A stretch of 64,000 nucleotides of DNA from Paenibacillus sp. MAHUQ-63 (GCF_028765165.1 NZ_JARADB010000002.1:1609146-1673145); one strand, 5' to 3'; positions 26,750 through 35,664 are shown, counted from the stretch's first letter. Numbers and translations are program-made. Notes: generated by a model from the sequence alone, not told the origin.

Positions 26750-28447
26750 ATGATGACAAATTGGAAAAAATCATACACCGGCACGATGGGGGTCGCACTT
26801 TGCTTTTCGCTCGTCTTGAGCGCCTGCAGTACGGATTCGGGCTCTTCCACAGAGAGCACGCCTTCAGGAGCCGCGCCGGCCGCAAGCGATGTATTCACAC
26901 CGGTGGGCCAATTTCCGATTGTTAAGAAGCCGATGACCATCAAGATGTTTGCACCGCAGCTCGCCAGCATCGAGAATATGGAAACCAACTCTTTCACGAA
27001 ATATTTGCAGGAGAAAACGAATATCCAAATCAAATGGGACCTTGTACCCGACAAAGCGTTAAACGACCGCAAGCAGCTGATGCTGGCAAGCGGCGATTAT
27101 CCGGAAGTGATTCTGCAAGGGGCATTAACCAAAGACGAGCAGATGAAATACGGCAAGCAAGGCGTATTCATTCCGCTGAACAATTTGATTGAGCAATATG
27201 CTCCTAATTTCAAGAAAGCGATGGCTGATCTGCCGTACTTGAAAAGCTCCATCACCTCACCGGACGGCAACATCTATGCACTGCCTCAAGTGAATGAGTG
27301 CTACCACTGTAATTACGCTCAAAAGCTGTGGATTAACCAGGCTTGGCTTGATAAGCTCGGACTGAAAATGCCGGCGACAACGGATGAGTTCTATGAAGTG
27401 CTCAAAGCATTTAAGGAGAAAGATCCGAACGGGAATGGGAAAAAGGACGAAATTCCGCTTACCGGCTCCGACGACATGTGGGCCGGAAACATTGCATCCT
27501 TCTTGATGAATGCGTTCATCATCGACGATCAGATTGATAAAGACAGCGGGACTTTCCTTCAGTTAAAGGACGGCAAAGTGGATCTGGTTGCGAATAAGGC
27601 AGAATGGAAGCAAGGGCTGCTCTACCTGAACAAACTATATAAGGAAGGTTTGATTGATCCGGCTTCATTTACGCAAAATTCCGATGCGATTCAGCAGCTG
27701 GGTAACCGCCAGGACGCGAATGTGATGGGCGGAATCACGACGGCCTTGATCAGCTATGCGCATTCACCGGACGAGAAGCATCCGCGCCATAAAGAATATG
27801 TTACCGTACCTCCGCTCAAAGGACCGAACGGTGTACAGCAAGCCGGCTATTTCGCCGGAATTGGCAGCTCGCAGATGGCGATTACGAATAAGGCGACCGC
27901 AGACCAGCAAATTGCTGCTATTCGAATGGCAGATTACTTGTATACAGAAGAAGCAATCGTACTTGAAGAGCGCGGTCCCGAAGGCAAAGGATGGCGCAAA
28001 GCGAAGGACGGCGAGCTGGATATGAACGGCAAGCCGGCGAAATATGCGATCATTCCGCAAGCCGAAACCAAGACGACGCACAACGATGGTTGGGAGCAGA
28101 TCGGCCCGTCTCTCCGCACATTCCAATATCGCGATTCGTGGGCAGCCTTGCAGGATCCGCTCGCTGAAGGCGCATACGAAGTTCGTTTGAAGCGTGAGTC
28201 CGCGAAATATGAACCGTACCAATCGAAGGTGATGTATCCGCCCAGCGTGTTCATTGCATTGGAAGATGCGGAAATTGCGGCACAGTTGAAAACGACGATC
28301 CGCGATTACATCAAGTCCAACATGGCGCAGTTCATTACGGGAAGCAAAGACATCGAGAAAGAATGGGACAGTTATGTAAAAGGGTTTGATGGCCTGCAGG
28401 TTAACAAATATATAGAAATTTATCAGAAGGCAGTTGCCAAAAAGTAA
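26750..28447 (+). CDS. Sugar-binding lipoprotein
   Basis: 565 residues; the signal peptide ends with VLSAC (lipobox), then a Ser-rich linker. The mature domain begins PIVKKPMTIKMF and has the calcium-loop-like FKEKDPNGNGKKDEIPL, common in LplA/YtcQ binding proteins of this size. Companion of the two permeases just upstream. Because a fucosidase gene follows, the ligand could be a fucose-containing oligosaccharide, but that is inference. Confidence 0.94.
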   Translation: MMTNWKKSYTGTMGVALCFSLVLSACSTDSGSSTESTPSGAAPAASDVFTPVGQFPIVKKPMTIKMFAPQLASIENMETNSFTKYLQEKTNIQIKWDLVPDKALNDRKQLMLASGDYPEVILQGALTKDEQMKYGKQGVFIPLNNLIEQYAPNFKKAMADLPYLKSSITSPDGNIYALPQVNECYHCNYAQKLWINQAWLDKLGLKMPATTDEFYEVLKAFKEKDPNGNGKKDEIPLTGSDDMWAGNIASFLMNAFIIDDQIDKDSGTFLQLKDGKVDLVANKAEWKQGLLYLNKLYKEGLIDPASFTQNSDAIQQLGNRQDANVMGGITTALISYAHSPDEKHPRHKEYVTVPPLKGPNGVQQAGYFAGIGSSQMAITNKATADQQIAAIRMADYLYTEEAIVLEERGPEGKGWRKAKDGELDMNGKPAKYAIIPQAETKTTHNDGWEQIGPSLRTFQYRDSWAALQDPLAEGAYEVRLKRESAKYEPYQSKVMYPPSVFIALEDAEIAAQLKTTIRDYIKSNMAQFITGSKDIEKEWDSYVKGFDGLQVNKYIEIYQKAVAKK

Positions 28448-28471
28448 ACCGGATAAGGAAGGATGAAGCCA

Positions 28472-29737
28472 ATGAATCTTGTTCAGAAATTAAAGCCCTC
28501 GGCGAAACAGCTTGCCTATCAAAGTTGGGAATTCGGATTATTTCTTCACTTCGGGCTGCGCACGTTCTATGAAGGTTATGTCGACTTCGATGAAAGGCGC
28601 ATGGATCCCGCAGCTTTCAATCCCGTTCTGCTCGACTGCGAGCAGTGGATTCGGACAGCGAAGGAAGCCGGTATGAACTACGCCGTGTTAACGGCCAAGC
28701 ACCATGACGGCTTCTCGAACTGGCCATCCAGCTACAGCCAATTTACTGTGGCAGCGTCCCCATGGAAGGCAGGAAGCGGGGATGTCATTCGCGAATTTGT
28801 TCATGCTTGCCGAAAATATGATGTGAAGCCAGGCTTGTACTATTCACCGTATGATGGTTCAGCCGACTTCTACACCCAGGATGCGAAAGCCTACGACGAT
28901 TATTTCGTCAATCAAATTACGGAGCTCTTGACCAATTACGGAGAGATCGACATCCTTTGGTTTGACGGCTGCGGCTCAGAAGGCCATTCGTACGATTGGC
29001 ATCGTATTATTGGTGAAATTCGCCGCATGCAGCCTCATATTTTAATTTTCAATATGGGGGATCCTGATTTCCGGTGGGTCGGCAACGAGGACGGCATTGC
29101 TCCTGTTCCATGCTGGAATGTGGTTGACTCGACAGAGTTCTCCATCCTGACCGAGAAGAAAGAGCAGCTGGGAGACCGCTTATGGCTGCCCGCGGAATGC
29201 GATGTTCAGATGCGGAAGAATTGGTTTTACAGCGATAGCGATGAACATACGCTGAAGAGTGTAGAAGAGCTAATGGGGATTTATTATCATTCCGTTGGCC
29301 GAGGAGCGAACCTGCTGCTTAATATCGGGCCGGATCGAAATGGATTGCTTCCTGAGATTGACGCGAAGAGACTATTGGCATTCGGTTCGGAGATTCGCAG
29401 GCTGGTTGAGAGCCCTTTCGCTACGCTTGCGCAATGTGAAAGAAGGGGAAATACATGGGTCTATGAGATGGATGAACCGCAGCTGCTCGACCACATTGTG
29501 CTTCAAGAAGATCTAACTGCAGGTGAGAATGTAAGAGGCTTCCGGATTACTATCATCACTGCCAAATCACGGCGACCCGTGACCATCTATGAGGGACAGC
29601 ATATAGGCCATAAAGCGATTATTCGTGTCCCGGCCGTCAAGGTCCGAGGCGTTATGGTGGAGATCACGGAAAGCGATCAAGAAGCAGTACTCCAAGGACT
29701 GAGCTTCCACCATGTGGGCTATCCAAAATCATACTAG
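28472..29737 (+). CDS. Alpha-L-fucosidase, GH29
   Basis: 421 residues. GH29 signatures include FGLFLHFGLRTFYEG, YAVLTAKHHDGFSNWPS and DILWFDGCG, in which the Asp (~residue 165) is the expected nucleophile. The C-terminal part (from ~340) is a beta-sandwich. No signal peptide, so it acts in the cytoplasm on imported oligosaccharides. ATG 28472 is preferred over 28463 because GGAAGG directly abuts the latter. It follows the binding-protein gene by 24 bases and is probably part of that operon. The general acid is not assignable by eye; GH29 members may also act on related sugars. Confidence 0.9.
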   Translation: MNLVQKLKPSAKQLAYQSWEFGLFLHFGLRTFYEGYVDFDERRMDPAAFNPVLLDCEQWIRTAKEAGMNYAVLTAKHHDGFSNWPSSYSQFTVAASPWKAGSGDVIREFVHACRKYDVKPGLYYSPYDGSADFYTQDAKAYDDYFVNQITELLTNYGEIDILWFDGCGSEGHSYDWHRIIGEIRRMQPHILIFNMGDPDFRWVGNEDGIAPVPCWNVVDSTEFSILTEKKEQLGDRLWLPAECDVQMRKNWFYSDSDEHTLKSVEELMGIYYHSVGRGANLLLNIGPDRNGLLPEIDAKRLLAFGSEIRRLVESPFATLAQCERRGNTWVYEMDEPQLLDHIVLQEDLTAGENVRGFRITIITAKSRRPVTIYEGQHIGHKAIIRVPAVKVRGVMVEITESDQEAVLQGLSFHHVGYPKSY

Positions 29738-29748
29738 GAGGTAGGAAG

Positions 29749-30621
29749 ATGAAAATCGGCCTAAGCTCGTATAGTTTACTGCAGGCGCTGAAAGCAGAGA
29801 AAATGACCATTCTGGATGCCGTTCAGTGGGTGAAAGACAACGGCGGCGAGCATCTGGAGCTTGTTCCGTACGGCTATACGCTTGTTGATAACCTTGAGCT
29901 TGCGGATGCGCTCAGGGATAAGGCGAAGACGGCCGGCATCGAGCTGTCCAACTATTCCATTCCCGCAAATTTCGTACAGGAGTCCGAGGCGGAGTTTGAA
30001 GCGGAAATAAACCGCGTCAAGCAGCACGTTGATCTGGTGCATCGATTGGGCATGCGGCATATGCGCCATGATGTTACTGCGTTTACACTGCCTCCGGAGA
30101 AAATGACGATCCAATATTTTGAAAACAGCTTACCCCTTATTGTTCGCGGCAGCCAAATCATTGCTGATTACGCGGCGGCATTCGGCATTACGACAACGAT
30201 AGAAAATCACGGATTCTCCGTCCAAGCGAGCGACCGGGTACAGCGCGTACTGCTCGAAGTCAATCGTCCTAATTTCAAAACGACGCTGGATGTAGGCAAC
30301 TTCATGTGCGTGGATGAAGCTCCGCTTGTCGGGGTGCGCAAAAACCTGCCTTACGCTTCGCTCATACATTTTAAAGACTTTTATTTCAGACCCTATTTCC
30401 AAAATCCGGGGGAAGGCAATTGGTTCCGTACGGCAAACGGGAATTACTTAAGAGGTGCGATCATCGGCCAGGGAGATATTGAAATCAGGGAAATTATTAA
30501 GCTGATCAAAAGCTCCGGTTATGACGGCTATGTTACCGTGGAATTCGAGGGAATGGAAGATTGCGAATTGGGTTCACGGATCGGCATGAGCAATTTGAGA
30601 AGGTTGTGGGATGAAAATTAG
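29749..30621 (+). CDS. Sugar phosphate isomerase/epimerase-like TIM barrel
   Basis: 290 residues of the xylose isomerase-like superfamily: EHLELVPYG, MRHMRHDVTAF, TTIENHGFSV, TTLDVGNFM, SLIHFKDFYFR and YVTVEFEGMED give the metal-binding strands. It starts 11 bases after the GH29 gene behind AGGAGG, so the pair is co-transcribed; it may process the sugar freed by the fucosidase. No equivalent is a close duplicate of the 6077 protein. Confidence 0.88.
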   Translation: MKIGLSSYSLLQALKAEKMTILDAVQWVKDNGGEHLELVPYGYTLVDNLELADALRDKAKTAGIELSNYSIPANFVQESEAEFEAEINRVKQHVDLVHRLGMRHMRHDVTAFTLPPEKMTIQYFENSLPLIVRGSQIIADYAAAFGITTTIENHGFSVQASDRVQRVLLEVNRPNFKTTLDVGNFMCVDEAPLVGVRKNLPYASLIHFKDFYFRPYFQNPGEGNWFRTANGNYLRGAIIGQGDIEIREIIKLIKSSGYDGYVTVEFEGMEDCELGSRIGMSNLRRLWDEN

Positions 30622-30745
30622 TCTATTTACAAACTCAATGTTTAGCTGGTAATATTAGACAAATGCTCAATCTCGCCCCAGGACATTGTTCTTGGAGGTG
30701 GGATTCTTTTTGGTTCTCTTATTCTTGAGAGGAGAGATATATACG

Positions 30746-30883
30746 ATGATGAAAGCTTATTGGAAATACTTCTTATATATCCTGAATCACAAAACCAACG
30801 TGTTGATTGAATGTTGGAAGGAGGGCTTATACGTTCAAGGAGTTAAAAGAGAGCTTGAACTTATGACATCCTCTACCAGATAA
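30746..30883 (+). pseudogene. Truncated DUF5662-like protein
   Basis: A 45-codon frame, MMKAYWKYFLYILNHKTN then LIECWKEGLYVQGVKREL, matches the start of DUF5662 proteins (normally ~150-190 residues, with the pattern Y..YIL.HK..V...C...GLY..G..HDLSK). It stops where the conserved His/Asp part should follow. GGAGAG precedes ATG 30746, so a short peptide could still be made, but it lacks the core of the family. Confidence 0.6.
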
Positions 30884-30935
30884 ATCGTTGAACGAACAGG
30901 CAGCTTAATCATGTCATGAGTCCGGAGGTAATTTT

Positions 30936-31358
30936 ATGAAGCCAAGAATTACAGTATTAACTTTGGGTGTAGATGATTTAGAAAGGGCATTGAAGTTTTA
31001 TCGGGATGGACTTGGATTTCTGACGGAAGGTATAGTTGGTACAGAATTTGAGCATGGTGCCGTTGCGTTCTTCGAGCTGCAGGAAGGCTTAAGAATGGCG
31101 ATTTGGAAACGCAAAGATATTGCGTTTGATACCAAACTTAATCCAACCATGACAAGTCCTACGGAATTCACGATAGGTCATAATGTAGGAACCAAAGAGG
31201 AAGTTGATACAGTCATGGAACAAGCTCAGAAAGCTGGCGCGGTAATTACAGTTCCAGCTCACAGCACATTTTGGGGCGGATACTCGGGTTACTTCCAAGA
31301 TCCAGACGGGCATTTGTGGGAAGTCGTATGGAATCCTCAATGGGAAATCAAAGATTAA
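30936..31358 (+). CDS. VOC-family (glyoxalase-like) protein
   Basis: 140 residues with the paired beta-alpha-beta modules of the vicinal oxygen chelate fold: ITVLTLGVDDLERALKFYRD at the N-terminus and GGYSGYFQDPDGHLWEVVW at the C-terminus, including the metal-ligand Glu. Likely a lyase, dioxygenase or resistance-type binding protein; the substrate is unknown. CCGGAGG precedes the ATG. Confidence 0.9.
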   Translation: MKPRITVLTLGVDDLERALKFYRDGLGFLTEGIVGTEFEHGAVAFFELQEGLRMAIWKRKDIAFDTKLNPTMTSPTEFTIGHNVGTKEEVDTVMEQAQKAGAVITVPAHSTFWGGYSGYFQDPDGHLWEVVWNPQWEIKD

Positions 31359-31375
31359 ACAGGCGCGGCCAATAG

Positions 31376-31397
31376 GCTCCCCTTAAGGTACACAGGT
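31376..31397 (+). repeat. IS-end-like direct repeat, copy 1
   Basis: The 22-base motif GCTCCCCTTAAGGTACACAG (plus GT) recurs with one difference at 34886-34907, same orientation. Preceding bases (CGCG..., ATA) are also partly shared. It looks like the terminal repeat of an insertion sequence, but no transposase is present. Confidence 0.55.
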
Positions 31398-31398
31398 A

Positions 31399-31585
31399 TT
31401 TTGATGCCAAGTTTAATCCCATCATCGAGCAGGCTTTAAACCTATATAGTTTTGCAGATGATGTCGGGTGAGAAGAACATTTAACTACATCTGCATTAAT
31501 CAAAATTTCACAATTTGATATAGAGAACATGAGTGATGATTTACTGCAAGATAAGCTCGAAAGTTTTTTAGCTATACGCGTATGA
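31399..31585 (+). pseudogene. Unassigned gene fragment with one internal stop
   Basis: Directly after the repeat the frame reads YFDAKFNPIIEQALNLYSF and ADDVG, TGA, then EEHLTTSALIKISQFDIENM to ...FLAIRV-stop. It is helix-rich and well formed on both sides of the stop, so it is probably the 3' end of a decayed gene. I do not recognise the family. The remaining bases up to 31715 hold no gene. Confidence 0.4.
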
Positions 31586-31715
31586 GGCGAAAATCAATCG
31601 ACTAATCGACAATTTACAAAACCTTATCATTATAAGATATTTCCTCTAACATTCCTTTGATATAAATATCATGTTACCAATTATTCGTTATAATCGAAGG
31701 GAGTTCATTAGAGAA

Positions 31716-33170
31716 ATGAAAAAGTGGATCGCCAATACATCGATACTGCTCGCGCTAAGCGTGGCGGTAACGGGAGCTGCTTCTGCCGCAACCAAAAGCG
31801 GTGAAACATCCGAGCAAATTACATATGCCAATAATGGCCAAGCGGTAATGCCGAGCACGCCGGCTGTGAATATCGATGGAAGTTTGTATCTGCCTGTCCG
31901 TGCACTTGCGGAAGCGACCGGCAAATATGTAGATTGGGACGAGTTCCGCGAAAGCGTATCTCTGACGGACAAGCCTGTCTTGACCGGGAAATACGAGCTC
32001 AAAGCACCGGACCTTGCCGAAGGCATCAAAATGGGCGTAGGCTCTTCTCTGACGCACCTTCCTGGTGATCCTGATAATGTATTCTATACGACGGCGGACC
32101 GCGGTCCGAATGGTCAAATTGACGTGAACGGTAAAACCCTTCGCACATTCCCGATTGCAAGCTATACGCCAACGATTTATAAAATTGAAGTGAGCAGCGG
32201 CGAGATCAAAATTTTGGACAAATGGCCTCTGAAGCTGTCCGGCAACGATCCGGTTTCGGGAACAAGCGCAATTACAGGATTGCCGAACATCAAAGGCCGC
32301 GACGAAGCGCCATATGACGCCAAAGGCGAGAAAGAACTGTCCTACGATCCTTACGGTTTAGATATTGAAGGCCTTGCTTACAATCCGAAAGACGACACGT
32401 TCTGGATCTCCGACGAGTACGGTCCTTCCATCGTTCACGTGAAGCGTGACGGCACAATTATCGAGCGTATTGTACCGAAAGGCTGGTCCGCACAGGCAGC
32501 TACACCGCTTGTGCCTGCGCACGAAAACTTGCCGGATGTGTACAATAAGCTTCGTCAAAACCGAGGTGCGGAAGCTGTAGGCATCACGCCAGACGGCAAG
32601 TATATGTTCATGGCGATGCAAAATGCACTTCGCAACCCGGACAAGGCAATGGACAACTCCCGCCAAGTACGGATTATCAAATTTGATCTGACTACGCTGC
32701 AGCCGGTAGCAGAATTTGCTTACATGCTTGAAAATGCAAGCCAATTTAAGAATTTGGCTCAAGGCGATATCGTGATCTCCGACATGGTGGCAGTGAACGA
32801 AAATACACTCCTGATCGACGAGCGCGATAAATTCTCCGGAGATAAAGCTCAACTGAAGCGGATCTACCAAGTTGATCTGTCCAGCGCTACGAATATCCTT
32901 GGCAAGTTCGACACAGTGGCCGCCGCAGGTAAAACCCTCGAACAAATGAGCGTACAGGATTTGAAAACGGCGAGCATTTTGCCAGTGAAAAAATGGACAG
33001 TGCTGGATGCGGTAAGCTTTAAATTCCCGTTTGAGAAAATCGAAGGGGTTTCGCTTGTCAACGATGACACACTGGTTATTACGAATGATAACGACTTCGG
33101 CATCGACAGCAAATCGTCAGATAACGGAACGCTCCTGTGGACGTTCAAACTGCCTTACAAGATTCAATAA
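31716..33170 (+). CDS. Secreted phytase-like esterase with copper-amine-oxidase N-terminal domain
   Basis: 484 residues. A signal peptide (~1-27, ending AASAA) is followed by a copper amine oxidase-like N-terminal domain (~35-85; SLYLPVRALAEATGKYVDWD), a stress-adapted wall-associated module in Paenibacillus. Then comes an esterase-like-activity-of-phytase beta-propeller (DPYGLDIEGLAYNPKDDTFW, GITPDGKYMFMAMQNALRNP, LLIDERDKFSGDKAQLKRIY). It should act outside the cell; the natural substrate is uncertain. ATG 31716 gives the signal peptide; GGGAG is 12 bases upstream, a rather long spacing. The strong terminator at 33181 closes a single-gene unit. Confidence 0.88.
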   Translation: MKKWIANTSILLALSVAVTGAASAATKSGETSEQITYANNGQAVMPSTPAVNIDGSLYLPVRALAEATGKYVDWDEFRESVSLTDKPVLTGKYELKAPDLAEGIKMGVGSSLTHLPGDPDNVFYTTADRGPNGQIDVNGKTLRTFPIASYTPTIYKIEVSSGEIKILDKWPLKLSGNDPVSGTSAITGLPNIKGRDEAPYDAKGEKELSYDPYGLDIEGLAYNPKDDTFWISDEYGPSIVHVKRDGTIIERIVPKGWSAQAATPLVPAHENLPDVYNKLRQNRGAEAVGITPDGKYMFMAMQNALRNPDKAMDNSRQVRIIKFDLTTLQPVAEFAYMLENASQFKNLAQGDIVISDMVAVNENTLLIDERDKFSGDKAQLKRIYQVDLSSATNILGKFDTVAAAGKTLEQMSVQDLKTASILPVKKWTVLDAVSFKFPFEKIEGVSLVNDDTLVITNDNDFGIDSKSSDNGTLLWTFKLPYKIQ

Positions 33171-33180
33171 TAATGGCATG

Positions 33181-33219
33181 AAGCCCAAAACCGTTTTTTG
33201 AACGGTTTTGGGCTTTTGT
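33181..33219 (+). terminator. Terminator after the phytase-like gene
   Basis: A perfect 15-bp stem (AAGCCCAAAACCGTT with its complement), 5-base loop, then TTTTGTT. The 33220-33420 stretch shows no gene. Confidence 0.93.
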
Positions 33220-33433
33220 TCTGATGGTGTAGATCTTGAGACATGCCGATTTGATGGAATACAAGTGGTGAAGAGTTCAGAGGTTACGCTAACTTGAACG
33301 ATAGTTGGCAGCTTCGTTACGCTAGGGGCTGTAAAAATAGATAGTATAAGATAATAATGCCCTATTTACCAAAGGGAACATATGTTCTAAACTGTGGAGG
33401 CGATGCCATTTCCAATATATAGGAGGTTGTGCG

Positions 33434-34612
33434 ATGAAGAAAACAATTATTTTTAGTTCTAAATGGTATGACCATGAGTTCGAGTCAGTGATCGCATCGA
33501 AGCTGAGAACAAAATTTCCAGAATTCATGTTTTCACATGTACAGGACTCGGGAGGATATACTTCTGCGGAAGCCTGGGGAGCTTGGGAATATCGTACAGA
33601 TCTTGATATCCGAATTGATATTAGTGATGTACCGGCTTTTAAGAAAAAGGATTATGAACTAACACCTTTTTTGAATAATTCTGATGTCAAACTTGAATCC
33701 TTTATACCAAGTTTACTTAAGTCGGTTTCCAATGAAAAACGAATATATGGTCTACCCTTTGGTGTAGGAACAAATTATACGCATGCACTTTTTTATAATG
33801 AACATATATTTGCGAAGTTTCATGTCCCAGTTCCCGAACATGAAATGACGTGGGACGATGTAATAACTTTAGCAGCAAAAGTAACTGGAACAATCGATGG
33901 TATACCTTATTGCGGATTAGACATTGGGGATTATTCTTTATTAAAAATGCAGCTGGGAATAAGGTTTCTTGATCCTGAAACACACCGACTAAAACTTCGG
34001 GATAGTGACTGTAACGAATATTTCCGCATAATAAAAGTTGCTTATGGGATACCGGGGAATGTTCAAGATACCGATGAACGTATATTCGTTTATGGTAGGG
34101 CATTCCGTCGAAATGGAACTGTTGCAATGTCCATAGACTCCCCTGAGATGTTCAGCCAAAAGCTTCCGTTTAAGTTAGGAGCCGTACGTTTCCCAAAGAT
34201 TTATAATCACCTTATAGTTCCGTCATTAAGTGATTATGGATGGTTTTTAACCTTACATCCTAGCTCCGAACATAGGGAAGAGGCGTTTGAAGTCATATCT
34301 TATTTAGTGTCGGAAGAATTCCAACTGTATCTTTCTAGCATTGGTCGATTCTCTTCCTTATCTGACAGAAAATACGAGGCGAATTATGGACAGGATAATC
34401 CGAATTTCTCAGAAAATAACATGGAATGGGTGTTTCAAGGTATAAAAAAAGGCTGGGCAAATCCGCAAAGCCCCTATGAGAATATGGCTGGAAGTATTGT
34501 TAGAAGTGAAATGGAACGAGCTGTGCGGGGAAAAATCCAATGGGAAGAAGCAATTGAAACAATGGAAACAAGAATTCTTGAGAAATTAAGTTTTGAAATG
34601 CACGATAGCTGA
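33434..34612 (+). CDS. Solute-binding-like protein lacking a signal peptide
   Basis: 392 residues related to sugar-binding proteins of ABC importers (TIIFSSKWYDHEFESVIASK, IYGLPFGVGTNYTHALFYNE, EEAFEVISYLVSEEFQLYLS), but the N-terminus starts at the first beta strand with no signal peptide or lipobox. AGGAGG sits properly before ATG 33434, so the start is real as the DNA now stands. It could be a decayed binding protein that lost its 5' end, or a cytoplasmic sensor. A permease scar lies 74 bases downstream, which favours decay of an ABC operon. Confidence 0.65.
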   Translation: MKKTIIFSSKWYDHEFESVIASKLRTKFPEFMFSHVQDSGGYTSAEAWGAWEYRTDLDIRIDISDVPAFKKKDYELTPFLNNSDVKLESFIPSLLKSVSNEKRIYGLPFGVGTNYTHALFYNEHIFAKFHVPVPEHEMTWDDVITLAAKVTGTIDGIPYCGLDIGDYSLLKMQLGIRFLDPETHRLKLRDSDCNEYFRIIKVAYGIPGNVQDTDERIFVYGRAFRRNGTVAMSIDSPEMFSQKLPFKLGAVRFPKIYNHLIVPSLSDYGWFLTLHPSSEHREEAFEVISYLVSEEFQLYLSSIGRFSSLSDRKYEANYGQDNPNFSENNMEWVFQGIKKGWANPQSPYENMAGSIVRSEMERAVRGKIQWEEAIETMETRILEKLSFEMHDS

Positions 34613-34685
34613 GTGAAGACACCGTGGTAGCTGGTCATCTTGATCTTCTTCATCGGAGTCGACATCGCTGAGATTGTCCATAAGG

Positions 34686-34859
34686 ATGCGTACCTTTTTC
34701 AGAGATTTACCGGATGAGTTGATGGATGCTTCTCAAATAGATGGTTGTAACGAATTCACAGCAGGGGTATCAATTGTAATTGTCCCTATTATTGTGATAT
34801 ATATTATGTTCCAAAGGAAGTTTATAGATGGAATTACGGCAGGTTCTGTGAAGGGCTAA
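34686..34859 (+). pseudogene. Sugar ABC permease scar with internal deletion
   Basis: The frame reads MRTFFRDLPDELMDASQIDG and CNEF, the EAA-loop region of a YtcP-type permease, then jumps near 34757 to SIVIVPIIVIYIMFQRKF and IDGITAGSVKG-stop, the normal C-terminus. The N-terminal ~170 residues and ~60 residues between are missing. Together with the signal-less binding protein upstream it is the remnant of a fourth sugar importer. Confidence 0.8.
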
Positions 34860-34885
34860 AAAAGAGCAGTTTGCCGCGCTGATAT

Positions 34886-34907
34886 GCTCCCCTTAAGGTA
34901 GACAGGT
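34886..34907 (+). repeat. IS-end-like direct repeat, copy 2
   Basis: Same 22-base motif as at 31376 with one C/G difference, followed by GAATTAATATAAACC. The two copies flank the phytase-like gene and the decayed ABC genes. A more diverged relative (CTCCCCTAGTAGAACAGGTG) occurs at 48144. Confidence 0.55.
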
Positions 34908-34992
34908 GAATTAATATAAACCTGCTGCTGCAAGGGGGGCTTTATTGTGTCGCTGGATGATGAATGGAAGATTGTTTATAGGAGGCAAATAG

Positions 34993-35544
34993 ATGATAAT
35001 CAGCAATAAAGAATTTCATGTGAATGGACAGACCTACACCATTAGATCTTCTGTCGAAACAGATGCGAAAGATTTGTCTGAACTAAGACTACAAATTGAT
35101 GGAGAGACGGAGAATCTGGATAGAGAAAGGGGAGAAGCTTTCATTGATCCAGCAGGATTCGAACAATTAATACATACGGATGCGATCAGTCCAAGAAACT
35201 TATTTTTGGTTGCTGTCGCTAATGAACGAATTGTCGGCTTTTCGAGATGCGAAGGAACTTACCTTAAGAGATTCTCTCATAAGGTTGAATTTGGTGTAGG
35301 CGTACTTAAAGACTTCTGGGGATATGGGATCGGTAAAAATCTGCTAAAAGAGTCTATAGCATGGGCTGACTCCAATGAGATCAAGAAGATAACGCTGAAC
35401 GTCTTGGAAACCAATTCTAAAGCTATTGAACTATATAAAAGGCTTGGCTTTGAAATCGAAGGCATACTAACTAAAGACAAAATTCTTTCCGACGGTAAAT
35501 ACTATAACACGATTGTTATGGGGAGATTCCATGACACCAAATAA
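34993..35544 (+). CDS. GNAT-family N-acetyltransferase
   Basis: 183 residues. The acetyl-CoA site is visible as GVGVLKDFWGYGIGKNLLKE (motif A, Q/RxxGxG/A type) with ITLNVLETNSKAIELYKRLG (motif B) and FEIEGILTKDKILSDGKY near the end, as in RimJ/RimL-like small-molecule acetyltransferases. Substrate unknown. TAGGAGG precedes the ATG. Confidence 0.92.
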   Translation: MIISNKEFHVNGQTYTIRSSVETDAKDLSELRLQIDGETENLDRERGEAFIDPAGFEQLIHTDAISPRNLFLVAVANERIVGFSRCEGTYLKRFSHKVEFGVGVLKDFWGYGIGKNLLKESIAWADSNEIKKITLNVLETNSKAIELYKRLGFEIEGILTKDKILSDGKYYNTIVMGRFHDTK

Positions 35545-35561
35545 GTTACACCGTCCAATTT

Positions 35562-35606
35562 AATGATTTGAATTTTATTCAGCTTATGGTTTCTGAACAC
35601 CTCTAA
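35562..35606 (+). pseudogene. 3' vestige of a second ABC-class ATPase gene
   Basis: Fourteen codons, NDLNFIQLMVSEHL-stop, match the C-terminus HLNFIQLEISEQL of the ABC-class ATPase ending at 47648, including an identical 18-base DNA stretch. No more of the gene is present. The hairpin at 35611 right after it is probably the old terminator. Confidence 0.6.
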
Positions 35607-35610
35607 TTAT

Positions 35611-35654
35611 GATGAGTAAGAGGGATCCGCACTAGCGGATCCTTCTTGCTCATC
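35611..35654. terminator. Long hairpin after the ATPase vestige and DoxX gene
   Basis: GATGAGTAAGAGGGATCCGC pairs with GCGGATCCTTCTTGCTCATC with two mismatches; there is no long T-run on either side. It lies 11 bases past the DoxX stop on the minus strand and may serve both directions. Confidence 0.55.
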
Positions 35655-35664
35655 CTGTTACGGG

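Noticed and set aside
30893-30920. TGAAC...GTC before the VOC gene as a third ECF promoter
   Set aside because: Spacing is one base longer than the two matching sites, and the TTTT after TGAAC is missing.
34620-34690. FFIGVDIAEIVHKDA text resembling an IS110-type transposase start
   Set aside because: Only about 15 residues, in a scar region; likeness is not strong enough.
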